From positions 1-48,903 of the forward strand of contig CALXRC010000015.1 in NCBI GenBank assembly GCA_944390865.1: DNA of 48,903 bases, read 5' to 3'. How positions within the stretch are numbered: position 1 is the stretch's first letter; each line of letters begins with the position of its first letter. A program made the translations under genes and the position numbers. The notes under the pieces were generated by a model that had not been told where the DNA came from, ran no database searches, and saw only the letters and a list, made by a program, of their open reading frames with translations. This stretch comes from an uncultured Spirochaetales bacterium (GTDB lineage Bacteria > Spirochaetota > Spirochaetia > Sphaerochaetales > Sphaerochaetaceae). Positions 33,113 through 41,549 of this stretch are shown here, one piece after another.

Positions 33113-33982
33113 ATGTTCATGGATAAAGATTTGACTAATGACGAGCTGAAAGCTCAGATAACAAAGAACAAGATGGTCAGCGTGGATGCCGCGGCCCTGA
33201 ATGCCGCTGCCTCAGCGCCGCAGACCATCACAATGACAGATGGTCCGCTGATTCCGAAGAAGGGAGAAAAGCATGTCCTCTCCTCATGGAGAATCACATT
33301 CATAGGTGCGATAATCCTTCTGGCCGGACTCATCATCTTCAAGCCTGATCCATACAGACAGATCTTCATAGTCTGTATTCAGGGTGCTCCTGTTACTTTC
33401 CAGGTAACTGTCTGCGCAATAATCGGTGCTGTGATAATCGGAACCTTCACAGGACTCGGGTCTGTGTCATCCCACCGCTGGATCAACATGATTTCCGGAA
33501 TCTATGTTGAGCTGATCAGGGGCATTCCCCTCCTCGTCCAGCTGATATTCATTTACTATGCTCTCGGACGCTTTCTCCACCTTGAGGGAATGGTTGCCGC
33601 CATCATCGCACTCTCAATCTGTTTCGGTGCATACATGGGAGAGATTGTCAGAGCCGGAATTCAGGCCATTCCAAAAGGCCAGACAGAAGCAGCAACTGCA
33701 CTGGGAATGAGCAAGACGCAGACCTTCATATACGTGATTCTGCCTCAGACTGTTAAGGTAGTGCTTCCTGCAATCGGAAATGAGTTCATATCAATGCTCA
33801 AGGACTCATCGCTTGTCAGCCAGCTCGCTCTTGCGGATATCCTGAGAAAGGGACGCGAGTACATTTCCAGAACCTTCCTTTCTCTGGAGACAATGCTCAT
33901 TGTTGCGCTTATATACCTGATTCTGACACTTGTGCTTTCACGACTGGTCGGACTGCTTGAAGAGAGGTTGCATAAAAAATAA
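33113..33982 (+). CDS. Polar amino acid ABC transporter permease
   Basis: About 289 aa from the ATG at 33113 (MFMDKD; ATG at 33119 also possible). The frame is open further upstream to 32972, but that part has no family similarity and overlaps the previous gene. A 50-residue hydrophilic N-terminal region precedes a first membrane helix ([13 protein letters not shown]). The HisM/GlnP permease domain follows with [19 protein letters not shown] and the EAA loop [21 protein letters not shown]. The extended N-terminus is unusual. There is no clear ribosome binding site. Confidence 0.85.
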   Translation: MFMDKDLTNDELKAQITKNKMVSVDAAALNAAASAPQTITMTDGPLIPKKGEKHVLSSWRITFIGAIILLAGLIIFKPDPYRQIFIVCIQGAPVTFQVTVCAIIGAVIIGTFTGLGSVSSHRWINMISGIYVELIRGIPLLVQLIFIYYALGRFLHLEGMVAAIIALSICFGAYMGEIVRAGIQAIPKGQTEAATALGMSKTQTFIYVILPQTVKVVLPAIGNEFISMLKDSSLVSQLALADILRKGREYISRTFLSLETMLIVALIYLILTLVLSRLVGLLEERLHKK

Positions 33983-34725
33983 TGGCTAAGATAGAAATAA
34001 AGGATCTGTGCAAGGATTTCAGCGTTGAAGGAATCAAGACTGTGCATGCAGTCCGTCATGCCAGCCTGACTGTCAATGACGGCGAGGTCGTCGTCATCAT
34101 CGGGCCCAGCGGCTCAGGAAAATCAACGCTGCTCAGAAGCGTGAACAAACTTGAAGAACCCACTTCAGGCTCAATTTTCATTGATGATGTAGAAGTCACC
34201 TCCCCTTCTGCAGACCTGAGGAAGATCAGGGAAGAGGTGGGAATGGTGTTCCAGTCTTTCAACCTCTTTCCCCATCTCAGCGTGCTGGACAATATAACGC
34301 TGGCTCCGAGGAAAGTCCTGAAAATGGACAAGAAGGAAGCGGACGAGCTCGGAATGCAGCTGCTGAAAAGAGTCGGACTTGAAGAGAAGGCAAAAAACAA
34401 GCCTGGCCAGCTGTCAGGAGGACAGCAGCAGAGAGTGGCCATCGCGAGGGCACTGGCCATGAAGCCGAAGGCAATGCTTTTCGACGAACCCACAAGCGCC
34501 CTGGACCCGGAGATGATCAAGGAAGTGCTGGACGTGATGATGGATCTGGCAAAGGAAGGAATGACAATGCTGCTCGTGACGCATGAGATGGGCTTTGCCC
34601 GCGCCGCTGCCGACAAGATCGTATTCATGGACAGCGGAGAAATCATCGAGACAGGCACTCCGGAGAAAATCTTCACCAGTCCGGAATCTGAAAGGACAAA
34701 GAGTTTTCTCAATCACATTCTCTGA
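33982..34725 (+). CDS. glnQ: Polar amino acid ABC transporter ATPase (GlnQ type)
   Basis: 247 aa. Walker [20 protein letters not shown]-loop [18 protein letters not shown], signature [17 protein letters not shown], Walker [15 protein letters not shown] and the switch [10 protein letters not shown] are all canonical for the GlnQ/HisP group. It overlaps the permease stop by 1 nt (TAATG). With the two binding proteins and the permease it makes a complete importer; which amino acid is carried is not proven. Confidence 0.93.
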   Translation: MAKIEIKDLCKDFSVEGIKTVHAVRHASLTVNDGEVVVIIGPSGSGKSTLLRSVNKLEEPTSGSIFIDDVEVTSPSADLRKIREEVGMVFQSFNLFPHLSVLDNITLAPRKVLKMDKKEADELGMQLLKRVGLEEKAKNKPGQLSGGQQQRVAIARALAMKPKAMLFDEPTSALDPEMIKEVLDVMMDLAKEGMTMLLVTHEMGFARAAADKIVFMDSGEIIETGTPEKIFTSPESERTKSFLNHIL

Positions 34726-34750
34726 AAGGCAGGCTAACCTGCCTTTTTTT
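34725..34750 (+). terminator. Intrinsic terminator after the amino acid ABC operon
   Basis: AAAGGCAGG pairs with CCTGCCTTT around CTAA; seven T residues. Confidence 0.93.
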
Positions 34751-34838
34751 ATTACATATTTCACATCAAAGGTCAAAAATAGTTCCTGTTTTTGCTCTTA
34801 TCAGCCAAATTCTGCTTTCTCATGCCTCTTTTACATGC

Positions 34839-34844
34839 TAGAAT
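34839..34844 (+). promoter_or_regulatory. Candidate extended -10 promoter of the glucose PTS operon
   Basis: TAGAAT preceded by TGC, 34 nt before the crr ATG. No good -35 box. Confidence 0.4.
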
Positions 34845-34878
34845 CAATAAAACACAAAAACAAAGAGGCAGGTACTTA

Positions 34879-35376
34879 ATGGGCATTTTCAGCAAGCTCT
34901 TCAAAGGCACAGAAGATACTTCAAATACACTTTTTTCTCCTGTTGACGGAAAGGTCGTTGCCATTTCACAGGTTCCGGATCCGACTTTTGCTGACGAGAT
35001 TCTTGGAAAGGGACTGGCAATCATTCCCTCTTCAGATGTTGTCTTCAGCCCCTGTGACGGAACTGTTGACATGATGTTTGACACAGGGCATGCGGTCAAT
35101 CTGATTTCTGAATCCGGAATGGAAATCCTGATTCATGTCGGACTTGAGACAGTATCTCTGAAAGGGAAGCACTTCAAGACATTCAAGAACAGCGGTGATC
35201 ACGTGTCAAAGGGTGACAAGCTGATTGAGTTTGAGCGTGATCAGATTGCTGCAGAAGGCTTCAACACAATCATTCCTGTTGTCATCTGCAACAGCGACAG
35301 CTACTCGTCTGTCAAAGTCCTTGCTGTCGATTCGCAGGTCAAGACGGGCGATAAGATCCTGACAGTGGCGAAGTAG
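34879..35376 (+). CDS. crr: PTS glucose-type EIIA component
   Basis: 165 aa from the ATG at 34879, which follows AGGCAGG; the frame is open upstream without similarity. It is a beta-sandwich EIIA-Glc with LFSPVDGKVVAIS, DEILGKGLAIIPS, partner His71 in DTGHAV and phospho-His86 in ILIHVGLETV. It accepts phosphate from HPr and hands it to the EIIB domain of PtsG, and can act as a regulator. It is the first gene of crr-ptsI-ptsH-ptsG, separated from ptsI by 8 nt. Confidence 0.93.
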   Translation: MGIFSKLFKGTEDTSNTLFSPVDGKVVAISQVPDPTFADEILGKGLAIIPSSDVVFSPCDGTVDMMFDTGHAVNLISESGMEILIHVGLETVSLKGKHFKTFKNSGDHVSKGDKLIEFERDQIAAEGFNTIIPVVICNSDSYSSVKVLAVDSQVKTGDKILTVAK

Positions 35377-35384
35377 GAGGAACC

Positions 35385-36998
35385 ATGATTAAGGGAACTG
35401 GACGTCCTGTATACGAGGGCGTTGCTATTGGCAGGATTTTTGTCCACTCAAAGGCTCATACAGTCACAAACAGGAAATGCGCAGACATCAGCAGGGAACT
35501 CGAGCTTTTCAATGAGGCAAAGGAAAAAGCACGTGCAGAGCTGGAAGAGCTGTACGATAAGACGCTGAGGGAAATCGGAGAGGAACAGGCTGGAATCATT
35601 GAGGTCCAGTCCCTTTTTCTGGATGATCTTGATTATATTGAAGGCATTGAGGACATGATCAAGCAGGGCAGCAATGCCGCTTTCTCCGTCCATGAGATAG
35701 GCGATGCCCAGGCCAGCGCCTTTGCAGCCCTTGATGATGAGTACATGAAGGCGCGTGCGACTGACATCAGGGACATTTCAGACAGGCTGATAAGGATTCT
35801 CACAGGTGCAGAGCCTGGATTCAGGATGGAAGAGCCTGGAATCATCGTCGCAGAGGACCTCACTCCGAGCGAGACAGTGGCTCTGGACAAGGACAAGATC
35901 CTGGCCTTTGTGACCCGCCAGGGTTCATCAAACTCCCACACAGCCATTCTGGCCCGCGTGATGAACATCCCCTCCCTCGTCCTCACAGACATCGACATCG
36001 ATCCGCAGCTGAACGGCAGGACAATGATTGTCGACGGCTTTGCCGGCAACTACTACATCGATCCGGATGAAGAGACTCTGGCGGCCATGCAGGACAAGAA
36101 GAAGCGTGCAGGAGAATACAAGGCAGGCCTGGAAAACTACAGAGGAAAGCCTTCTGTATCCAAGTCAGGCAGATGCGTCAAGCTTTTCGCGAACATCGGA
36201 AGTCCGGATGACATCAAGTACGTGATCGAAGGAGATGCTGAAGGCATCGGGCTGCTGAGAAGCGAGTTCCTGTATCTTGGCAGGGACAGTTTCCCGACAG
36301 AGGACGAGCTGTTCGAGGCCTACAGGAAAGTTGTTGAGGCAATGAACGGCAAAAAGGTAGTCATCCGCACTCTTGACATCGGAGCTGACAAGAAAGTCGA
36401 TTACTTCAACCTTGAGAAGGAAGAGAACCCTGCCCTCGGATACAGAGGAATAAGGATCTGCCTCACTCAGAAAGACATTTTCCGCACACAGCTGAGAGCC
36501 ATTTACAGAGCCAGTGCATACGGCACAGTCGCAATCATGTTCCCGATGATCATCTCAGTGAAGGAAGTCGAGGAAATCAAGAGCTTCTGCGCACAGATTG
36601 CAGGCGAGCTTGAAGCAGAAGGAGTCAGGCTGAACCCTGTGGAGCTTGGAATAATGATTGAGACGCCGGCGGCCGCAGTCATAAGCGATCTTCTGGCTGA
36701 GCATGTCGACTTCTTCTCTGTAGGAACAAATGATCTGACCCAGTACACTCTGGCAATAGACAGGCAGAATGAAAAGCTTGACGCCTTCTACGAGCCGCAC
36801 CATGAAGCAATCATGAGACTGCTGAAACTCATTGCGGAAAACGCGCACAAGCACGGAATCTGGGCAGGAATCTGCGGAGAGCTTGCCGGAGACCTGTCTC
36901 TGACTGATGAGTTCCTGCGCATGGGATATGATGAGCTGTCTGCAGCTCCGTCAAGGATTCTGCAGCTGAGAAAGAACGTAATAGAAAGCGAGGTTTGA
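35385..36998 (+). CDS. ptsI: PTS enzyme I
   Basis: 537 aa, slightly shorter than the usual 570. The phosphorylated His lies in RQGSSNSHTAILARVM. The PEP-binding TIM barrel has GIGLLRSEFLYLGRDSFP, IRTLDIGADK, GTNDLTQYTLAIDR and the catalytic Cys in WAGICGELAGD. It takes phosphate from PEP and passes it to HPr. It is the only enzyme I in the window, so it probably serves both HPr proteins. Its stop falls 5 nt before the HPr start. Confidence 0.95.
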   Translation: MIKGTGRPVYEGVAIGRIFVHSKAHTVTNRKCADISRELELFNEAKEKARAELEELYDKTLREIGEEQAGIIEVQSLFLDDLDYIEGIEDMIKQGSNAAFSVHEIGDAQASAFAALDDEYMKARATDIRDISDRLIRILTGAEPGFRMEEPGIIVAEDLTPSETVALDKDKILAFVTRQGSSNSHTAILARVMNIPSLVLTDIDIDPQLNGRTMIVDGFAGNYYIDPDEETLAAMQDKKKRAGEYKAGLENYRGKPSVSKSGRCVKLFANIGSPDDIKYVIEGDAEGIGLLRSEFLYLGRDSFPTEDELFEAYRKVVEAMNGKKVVIRTLDIGADKKVDYFNLEKEENPALGYRGIRICLTQKDIFRTQLRAIYRASAYGTVAIMFPMIISVKEVEEIKSFCAQIAGELEAEGVRLNPVELGIMIETPAAAVISDLLAEHVDFFSVGTNDLTQYTLAIDRQNEKLDAFYEPHHEAIMRLLKLIAENAHKHGIWAGICGELAGDLSLTDEFLRMGYDELSAAPSRILQLRKNVIESEV

Positions 36999-37003
36999 AA
37001 GAA

Positions 37004-37267
37004 ATGAAGACATTTGAGTATACCGTCAAGGATGAACTGGGAATTCACGCAAGACCGGCAGGAATTCTGGTAAAGAAGCTTGCTGGGGTAAAGAGCAGCG
37101 TGAAGATTGAAGTGAAAGACAAGAACAAGAGCGCTGATGCGAAGCGTCTCATGGCTGTCATGAAGATGGCTGTCAAGCAGGGAGACACTGTGACTGTCAC
37201 AATCGAGGGTGAAGATGAAGACAGTGCATGTGCTGAAATTGAACAGTTCTTCAAAGACAATTTTTAA
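37004..37267 (+). CDS. ptsH: HPr phosphocarrier lacking Ser46
   Basis: 87 aa from the ATG at 37004. His15 is intact in LGIHARPAGIL. The regulatory site, normally KSIMG, reads AKRLMAV: the Ser46 position is Arg48, so HPr kinase cannot phosphorylate it there. The gene sits between ptsI and ptsG, so it is the transport HPr. Arg in place of Ser may keep it insensitive to carbon-catabolite control (inference). Confidence 0.93.
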   Translation: MKTFEYTVKDELGIHARPAGILVKKLAGVKSSVKIEVKDKNKSADAKRLMAVMKMAVKQGDTVTVTIEGEDEDSACAEIEQFFKDNF

Positions 37268-37317
37268 TCAGGAATAAAGCACATCGTGCTTTGAATAACT
37301 AATCGGAGGTTTATCCT

Positions 37318-38772
37318 ATGATGAAATTCTTACAGAGACTTGGCAAGTCTCTCATGCTCCCTGTAGCATGTCTTCCTGTTGCCGGTATCCTCGTAGGTAT
37401 CGGTTACTGGATTGATCCTTCTGGATGGGGTGCCGGAAGCAATATCGTTTCCAATATCCTCTACTCAGCCGGAAGCTCCATCATTGACAACATGTCTGTT
37501 CTCTTCGCCGTAGGTGTTGCAGTCGGAATGTCAGTCGATCAGGAAGGTACTTCAGCTCTGGCCGGTATCGTTTCATGGTTCGTATTCCAGCAGCTTCTGG
37601 GCAAGGTTGCTCCTACTGTTGTCGGCGATATCTCATGGCTCGATGTTGCAGCATTCGCAAAAGTCAACAACCAGTTTATCGGTATCCTTTCCGGTATAAT
37701 CGGTGCAGTCTGCTACAACAAGTTCCATAAGACAGAGCTGCCGGAATTCCTCGGCTTCTTCTCAGGACGACGTTCTGTAGCAATCATGACAGCCTTCATC
37801 ACACTGATTATCAGCATCCCGATGATGTTCCTCTGGCCGTTCATCTACGGCGCACTGGTTGCATTCGGCGAAGCAATGATCAGCCTCGGACCTGTCGGAG
37901 CCGGCATCTACGCATTCTTCAACAGACTGCTCATTCCTGTTGGTCTGCACCACGCTCTCAACAGCGTATTCTGGTTCGACGTTGCAGGCATCAACGATAT
38001 CGCAAGATTCTGGGGTACTCCTGCTGACGTCATCTGGAATGGCGATTTCCAGGTCACAGGCATTTACCAGACAGGCTTCTTCCCTGTCATGATGTTCGGT
38101 CTTCCTGCAGGCGCTCTCGCAATGTACTTCACAGCAAAGGACAAGAAGAAAAAGGCCACAGCCGGTATCCTTCTGGCAGCTGCCCTCTCATCCTTCTTCA
38201 CCGGCGTCACAGAGCCGTTCGAATTCTCATTCATGTTCCTGGCTCCTGGCCTCTATGTCGTGCATGCCCTGCTCACAGCCATCTCCGTTGCTGTCTGTGC
38301 AGTCCTTCCTGTCAGAGCCGGATTCAACTTCTCAGCAGGCTTCGTAGACTGGGTTCTCTCATTCAACGCGCCTAACGCTGTCAATCCATGGCTCATCATC
38401 CCGATCGGCCTTGTTGTCGCAGTCATCTACTTCTTTGTGTTCTACATTGTCATCAAGAAGTTCGACCTCAAGACACCAGGCAGAGAAGATGATCAGGAAG
38501 AAGAGCTCAAGATCGAGCTTGCAAGCAATGACTACACAGAAATTGCAACAATCATTCTCGCCGGTGTCGGCGGTGCAGAGAACGTTGCCTCAATCGACAA
38601 CTGCATCACAAGACTCCGCCTTGAAGTCAAGGACCGCCTGAAGGTTGATGAGAAGCAGATCAAGTCAGCCGGAGTAAAGGGTGTCCTTCGCCCTGCAAAG
38701 AACTCAGTGCAGGTCATCATCGGACCTAAGGTGCAGTTCGTTGCTGATGAGTTCAAGAAGCTCTGCAAATAA
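37318..38772 (+). CDS. ptsG: PTS glucose-family EIIC-EIIB permease
   Basis: 484 aa. The N-terminal EIIC domain (about 1-370) is a membrane transporter with GKSLMLPVACLPVAGILVGIG and LLIPVGLHHALNSVFWFDV. The C-terminal EIIB domain (about 400-484) has the phosphorylated Cys in NVASIDNCITRLRLEV. It transports and phosphorylates glucose or a related sugar such as N-acetylglucosamine; EIIC motifs alone do not settle which. GGAGG precedes the start; ATG codons at 37318 and 37321 are both possible. Confidence 0.92.
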   Translation: MMKFLQRLGKSLMLPVACLPVAGILVGIGYWIDPSGWGAGSNIVSNILYSAGSSIIDNMSVLFAVGVAVGMSVDQEGTSALAGIVSWFVFQQLLGKVAPTVVGDISWLDVAAFAKVNNQFIGILSGIIGAVCYNKFHKTELPEFLGFFSGRRSVAIMTAFITLIISIPMMFLWPFIYGALVAFGEAMISLGPVGAGIYAFFNRLLIPVGLHHALNSVFWFDVAGINDIARFWGTPADVIWNGDFQVTGIYQTGFFPVMMFGLPAGALAMYFTAKDKKKKATAGILLAAALSSFFTGVTEPFEFSFMFLAPGLYVVHALLTAISVAVCAVLPVRAGFNFSAGFVDWVLSFNAPNAVNPWLIIPIGLVVAVIYFFVFYIVIKKFDLKTPGREDDQEEELKIELASNDYTEIATIILAGVGGAENVASIDNCITRLRLEVKDRLKVDEKQIKSAGVKGVLRPAKNSVQVIIGPKVQFVADEFKKLCK

Positions 38773-38794
38773 GCAAAGATATTCTTGCACTGCG

Positions 38795-38822
38795 CCCCAG
38801 CATTATGCTGGGGTTTCTTTTT
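38795..38822 (+). terminator. Intrinsic terminator of the glucose PTS operon
   Basis: CCCCAGCA pairs with TGCTGGGG around TTA, followed by TTTCTTTTT. Confidence 0.93.
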
Positions 38823-38825
38823 GCC

Positions 38826-38857
38826 AAAAGCAGGGCCCCTGTTTCCAGAGGCCCTGC
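38826..38857 (-). terminator. Intrinsic terminator of the glutamine synthetase operon
   Basis: On the minus strand GCAGGGCC pairs with GGCCCTGC around a 12-nt loop, followed by TTTT. It lies 21 nt beyond the type III synthetase stop. Confidence 0.75.
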
Positions 38858-38877
38858 AAGAGATTTGGGGAGAAAGA

Positions 38878-40956
38878 TCAGTAAAAAAGGATGTCTGAAT
38901 AAGTTGGTATTGGCCAATAGGTCTTGTCGACCATGGTTTCAAGTGAATCACTGAGGGCCCTGCACTTAGCCATCTGAGGAATAACCTCATCTGCACAGAA
39001 TCTGGCTGCAGCGTACACCTCATCCTGCCCCTTCTGGTTGAGAATGTCGAGCTTGTCAACTTCCTCCAGGATGGAATCTGTAAGACTCGTGAGCTTTCTC
39101 ACAAGCTCCTTCTCACCCTTTGCATCAAGGCCGAGAGAAGCCTTTATGCTTACAGACTGGGCAACGTCCTTTGCAAAGCGGATAGAGGCTGGAATAATCT
39201 GACGGCGCAGCATCTCGAGCATTGCACCGGCCTCAATATGGATTATCTTCTGATACTCATCAAGACCGATTTCCATACGCGAGACCACCTCTTCCCTTGT
39301 ATAGACATGATGCTTTTTGAACAATGCGATGTTCTTCTCATCTGCATAGTGGATGACCGCATCAGGAGTCTTCTTGTAATTGCACAGTCCCCTTCTGGCA
39401 GCCTCCTCTTCCCATTCCTTTGAATACCCGTTCCCGTTAAACAGGATGCGTCTGTGGGCCGAAAGCTCTCTCTTGATCAGAGCCTTGAGCGAGGCGCTGA
39501 AATCATCAGCCTTCTCAAGTTCGTCAGCAAAGAGCGAAAGGCTTTCCGCGACCGCAGTGTTGAGCATCACGTTTGTGCACGCAATGTTGAATGAGGAGCC
39601 GGGCATCCTGAATTCAAACTTGTTTCCGGTGAATGCGAACGGACTTGTCCTGTTGCGGTCAGAGTTGTCCTTGGCAAGCTTTGGAAGGACTCCGGTGCCG
39701 ATGTCGAGAATGGATGCGGACTTCTTCTTCCCTGCTGCGGGCTTTTCATCAATGATGGAGGAAATGACATCATCCAGCTCTTCTCCGACAAAGATTGAGA
39801 CAATGGCAGGAGGCGCTTCGTTGGCACCGAGACGGTGATCGTTTCCGGCAGAAGCGACTGAAATTCTCAGCAGATCCTGATAATCGTCAACAGCCTTGAT
39901 TATTGCTGTCAGAAAAAGAAGGAACTGGGCATTTTCCTCAGGTGTCTTTCCCGGATCGAGCAGGTTCTCGCCCTTGTCTGTGCTGAGTGCCCAGTTGTTG
40001 TGCTTGCCGCTTCCGTTTATGCCGTCAAAGGGCTTCTCATGCAGCAGACAGGCAAAGCCGTGGCGCTCTGCCACTTTCTTGAGCATCTCCATTGTCAGCT
40101 GGTTAGCATCCGTCGCCTTGTTGGCGTTGTCGAAAATAGGAGCCATCTCATGCTGGCACGGGGCAACTTCATTGTGCTCAGTCTTTGCACTGACGCCAAG
40201 CTTCCACAGCTCTTCATCAAGGTCCTCCATGAAGGCTTTCACTCTGGGCCTGATTGAGCCGAAATAATGGTCTTCCATTTCCTGGCCTTTCGCAGCACTT
40301 GCGCCAAGCACTGTGCGGCCTGTGACCTTGAGGTCGAGACGTTTCTGGTAATCAGCCTTGTCGATCAGGAAGTACTCCTGCTCTGCTCCTATTGTCGCGT
40401 TGACGCGCTTTGCCTCCTTGCCGAAGAGACGCAGTGTCCTGACAGCTTCGCTGCTCAGAGCATCCATGCTTCTCAGCAGAGGAGTCTTCTTGTCCAGTAT
40501 CTGCCCTGTATAGGAACAGAAGACTGTAGGAATGCAGAGAGTGTTGTCCTTGATGAACGCATAGCTTGTAGGATCCCAGGCCGTGTAGCCTCTGGCCTCA
40601 AATGTGGCACGGAGGCCTCCGGAAGGGAAACTTGAGGCATCCGGCTCGCCCTTGATCAGCTCCTTGCCGCTGAACTCCATGAGAACCTGTCCTGACTTGT
40701 CAAAGGAAATGAAGGCATCATGTTTCTCAGCCGTGATTCCTGTCATCGGCTGGAACCAGTGAGTGAAATGGGTAGCTCCCTTGCTTACAGCCCAGTCCTT
40801 CATCGCTGTCGCCACGACATCCGCCACATCGCTGTCCAGACTCTTTCCTTCAAGCCGGGTCTGCTTAAGAGATTCATAGACAGCCTTAGGCAATACCTGT
40901 CTCATCACACGGTCGGAAAAGACCATGCTTTCAAAAACTTCACTGATGTTTGTCAT
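38878..40956 (-). CDS. glnN: Glutamine synthetase type III
   Basis: 692 aa, the typical size of the GSIII dodecamer subunit. Signatures include HFTHWFQPMTGITAEKHDAF, NATIGAEQEYFLID, KTEHNEVAPCQHEMAPIF, SGKHNNWALST, DHRLGANEAPPAIVSIFVG and TGNKFEFRMPGSS. It makes glutamine from glutamate, ammonia and ATP. It is the third gene of glnA-ANTAR-glnN, 11 nt after the ANTAR gene. Having GSI and GSIII in one operon with the regulator between them is uncommon. Confidence 0.95.
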   Translation of the reverse strand: MTNISEVFESMVFSDRVMRQVLPKAVYESLKQTRLEGKSLDSDVADVVATAMKDWAVSKGATHFTHWFQPMTGITAEKHDAFISFDKSGQVLMEFSGKELIKGEPDASSFPSGGLRATFEARGYTAWDPTSYAFIKDNTLCIPTVFCSYTGQILDKKTPLLRSMDALSSEAVRTLRLFGKEAKRVNATIGAEQEYFLIDKADYQKRLDLKVTGRTVLGASAAKGQEMEDHYFGSIRPRVKAFMEDLDEELWKLGVSAKTEHNEVAPCQHEMAPIFDNANKATDANQLTMEMLKKVAERHGFACLLHEKPFDGINGSGKHNNWALSTDKGENLLDPGKTPEENAQFLLFLTAIIKAVDDYQDLLRISVASAGNDHRLGANEAPPAIVSIFVGEELDDVISSIIDEKPAAGKKKSASILDIGTGVLPKLAKDNSDRNRTSPFAFTGNKFEFRMPGSSFNIACTNVMLNTAVAESLSLFADELEKADDFSASLKALIKRELSAHRRILFNGNGYSKEWEEEAARRGLCNYKKTPDAVIHYADEKNIALFKKHHVYTREEVVSRMEIGLDEYQKIIHIEAGAMLEMLRRQIIPASIRFAKDVAQSVSIKASLGLDAKGEKELVRKLTSLTDSILEEVDKLDILNQKGQDEVYAAARFCADEVIPQMAKCRALSDSLETMVDKTYWPIPTYSDILFY

Positions 40957-40967
40957 ATGTAATTCCT

Positions 40968-41531
40968 CTAATTGCCCTCTTCTCTTCTGACAATTCTGGC
41001 AGCGTCAGTCAGGCTGATCCTCTCATCCATTGCCTTCTTCTCCAGATAGTGATGAGCACTCTGTTCATCAAGCCCCGCCTTCAGGGCAAGAATGCACTTT
41101 GCCTCGCACAGGACTCTTTCCTCTGAAAGACGCTTGAGCAGTCTTGCATTCTTCTCTTCCAGTCTGGCGATCCTGACCTGTGAAACTCTCAGAATCCTCA
41201 AAAGAGCTGAGATTTCCTGGGCAGAGGCGTTTCTGCCCAAAACATGAATCCCGTATCGTTCAAGGGAATAAGACAGACTTTCTACCTGACTTGCAGCTGC
41301 AAACAGTATGACATCCAGACCCGGGTTATTGGCTGCCATTATAGCCATCTCACGACCTGAACCATCTGAAAGAGGGGTTTCGATTATGACCAGGGAGAAA
41401 TCAACATCCAGCAGCAGCTTCCTGGCCTGGACCATTGTTGAGGCAGCAGTGACCTCAAGTCCGGCCTGAAGCAGCAGCGGCTCAAGTTCTCTTGTTCTGC
41501 TCACAGCCTTGAGCAATAGAACCTTGGACAT
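40968..41531 (-). CDS. ANTAR-domain RNA-binding antiterminator with pseudo-receiver
   Basis: 187 aa from the ATG at 41531 after GAGGGTGG. Residues 1-105 have a response-regulator fold, but the phospho-site is lost: the N-terminal acidic pair is missing (VLLLKAVSRT), the acceptor Asp is Glu51 in VIIETPLSDGSG, and the switch Thr is Ala (VILFAAAS). A coiled-coil linker (about 110-140) leads to an ANTAR domain (about 128-183) with the family pattern AKCILALKAGLDEQSAHHYLEKKAM...TDAARIV. ANTAR proteins bind RNA hairpins with six-base loops and prevent termination. The gene lies between two glutamine synthetases, so I infer a nitrogen regulator that senses something other than phosphorylation, perhaps a synthetase or a ligand. 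Confidence 0.88.
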   Translation of the reverse strand: MSKVLLLKAVSRTRELEPLLLQAGLEVTAASTMVQARKLLLDVDFSLVIIETPLSDGSGREMAIMAANNPGLDVILFAAASQVESLSYSLERYGIHVLGRNASAQEISALLRILRVSQVRIARLEEKNARLLKRLSEERVLCEAKCILALKAGLDEQSAHHYLEKKAMDERISLTDAARIVRREEGN

Positions 41532-41549
41532 AACCAACCACCCTCATCC

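Noticed and set aside
34056..34712. 218-codon minus-strand open frame opposite the GlnQ-type ATPase
   Set aside because: Serine-rich antisense translation of a canonical ABC ATPase; a shadow.
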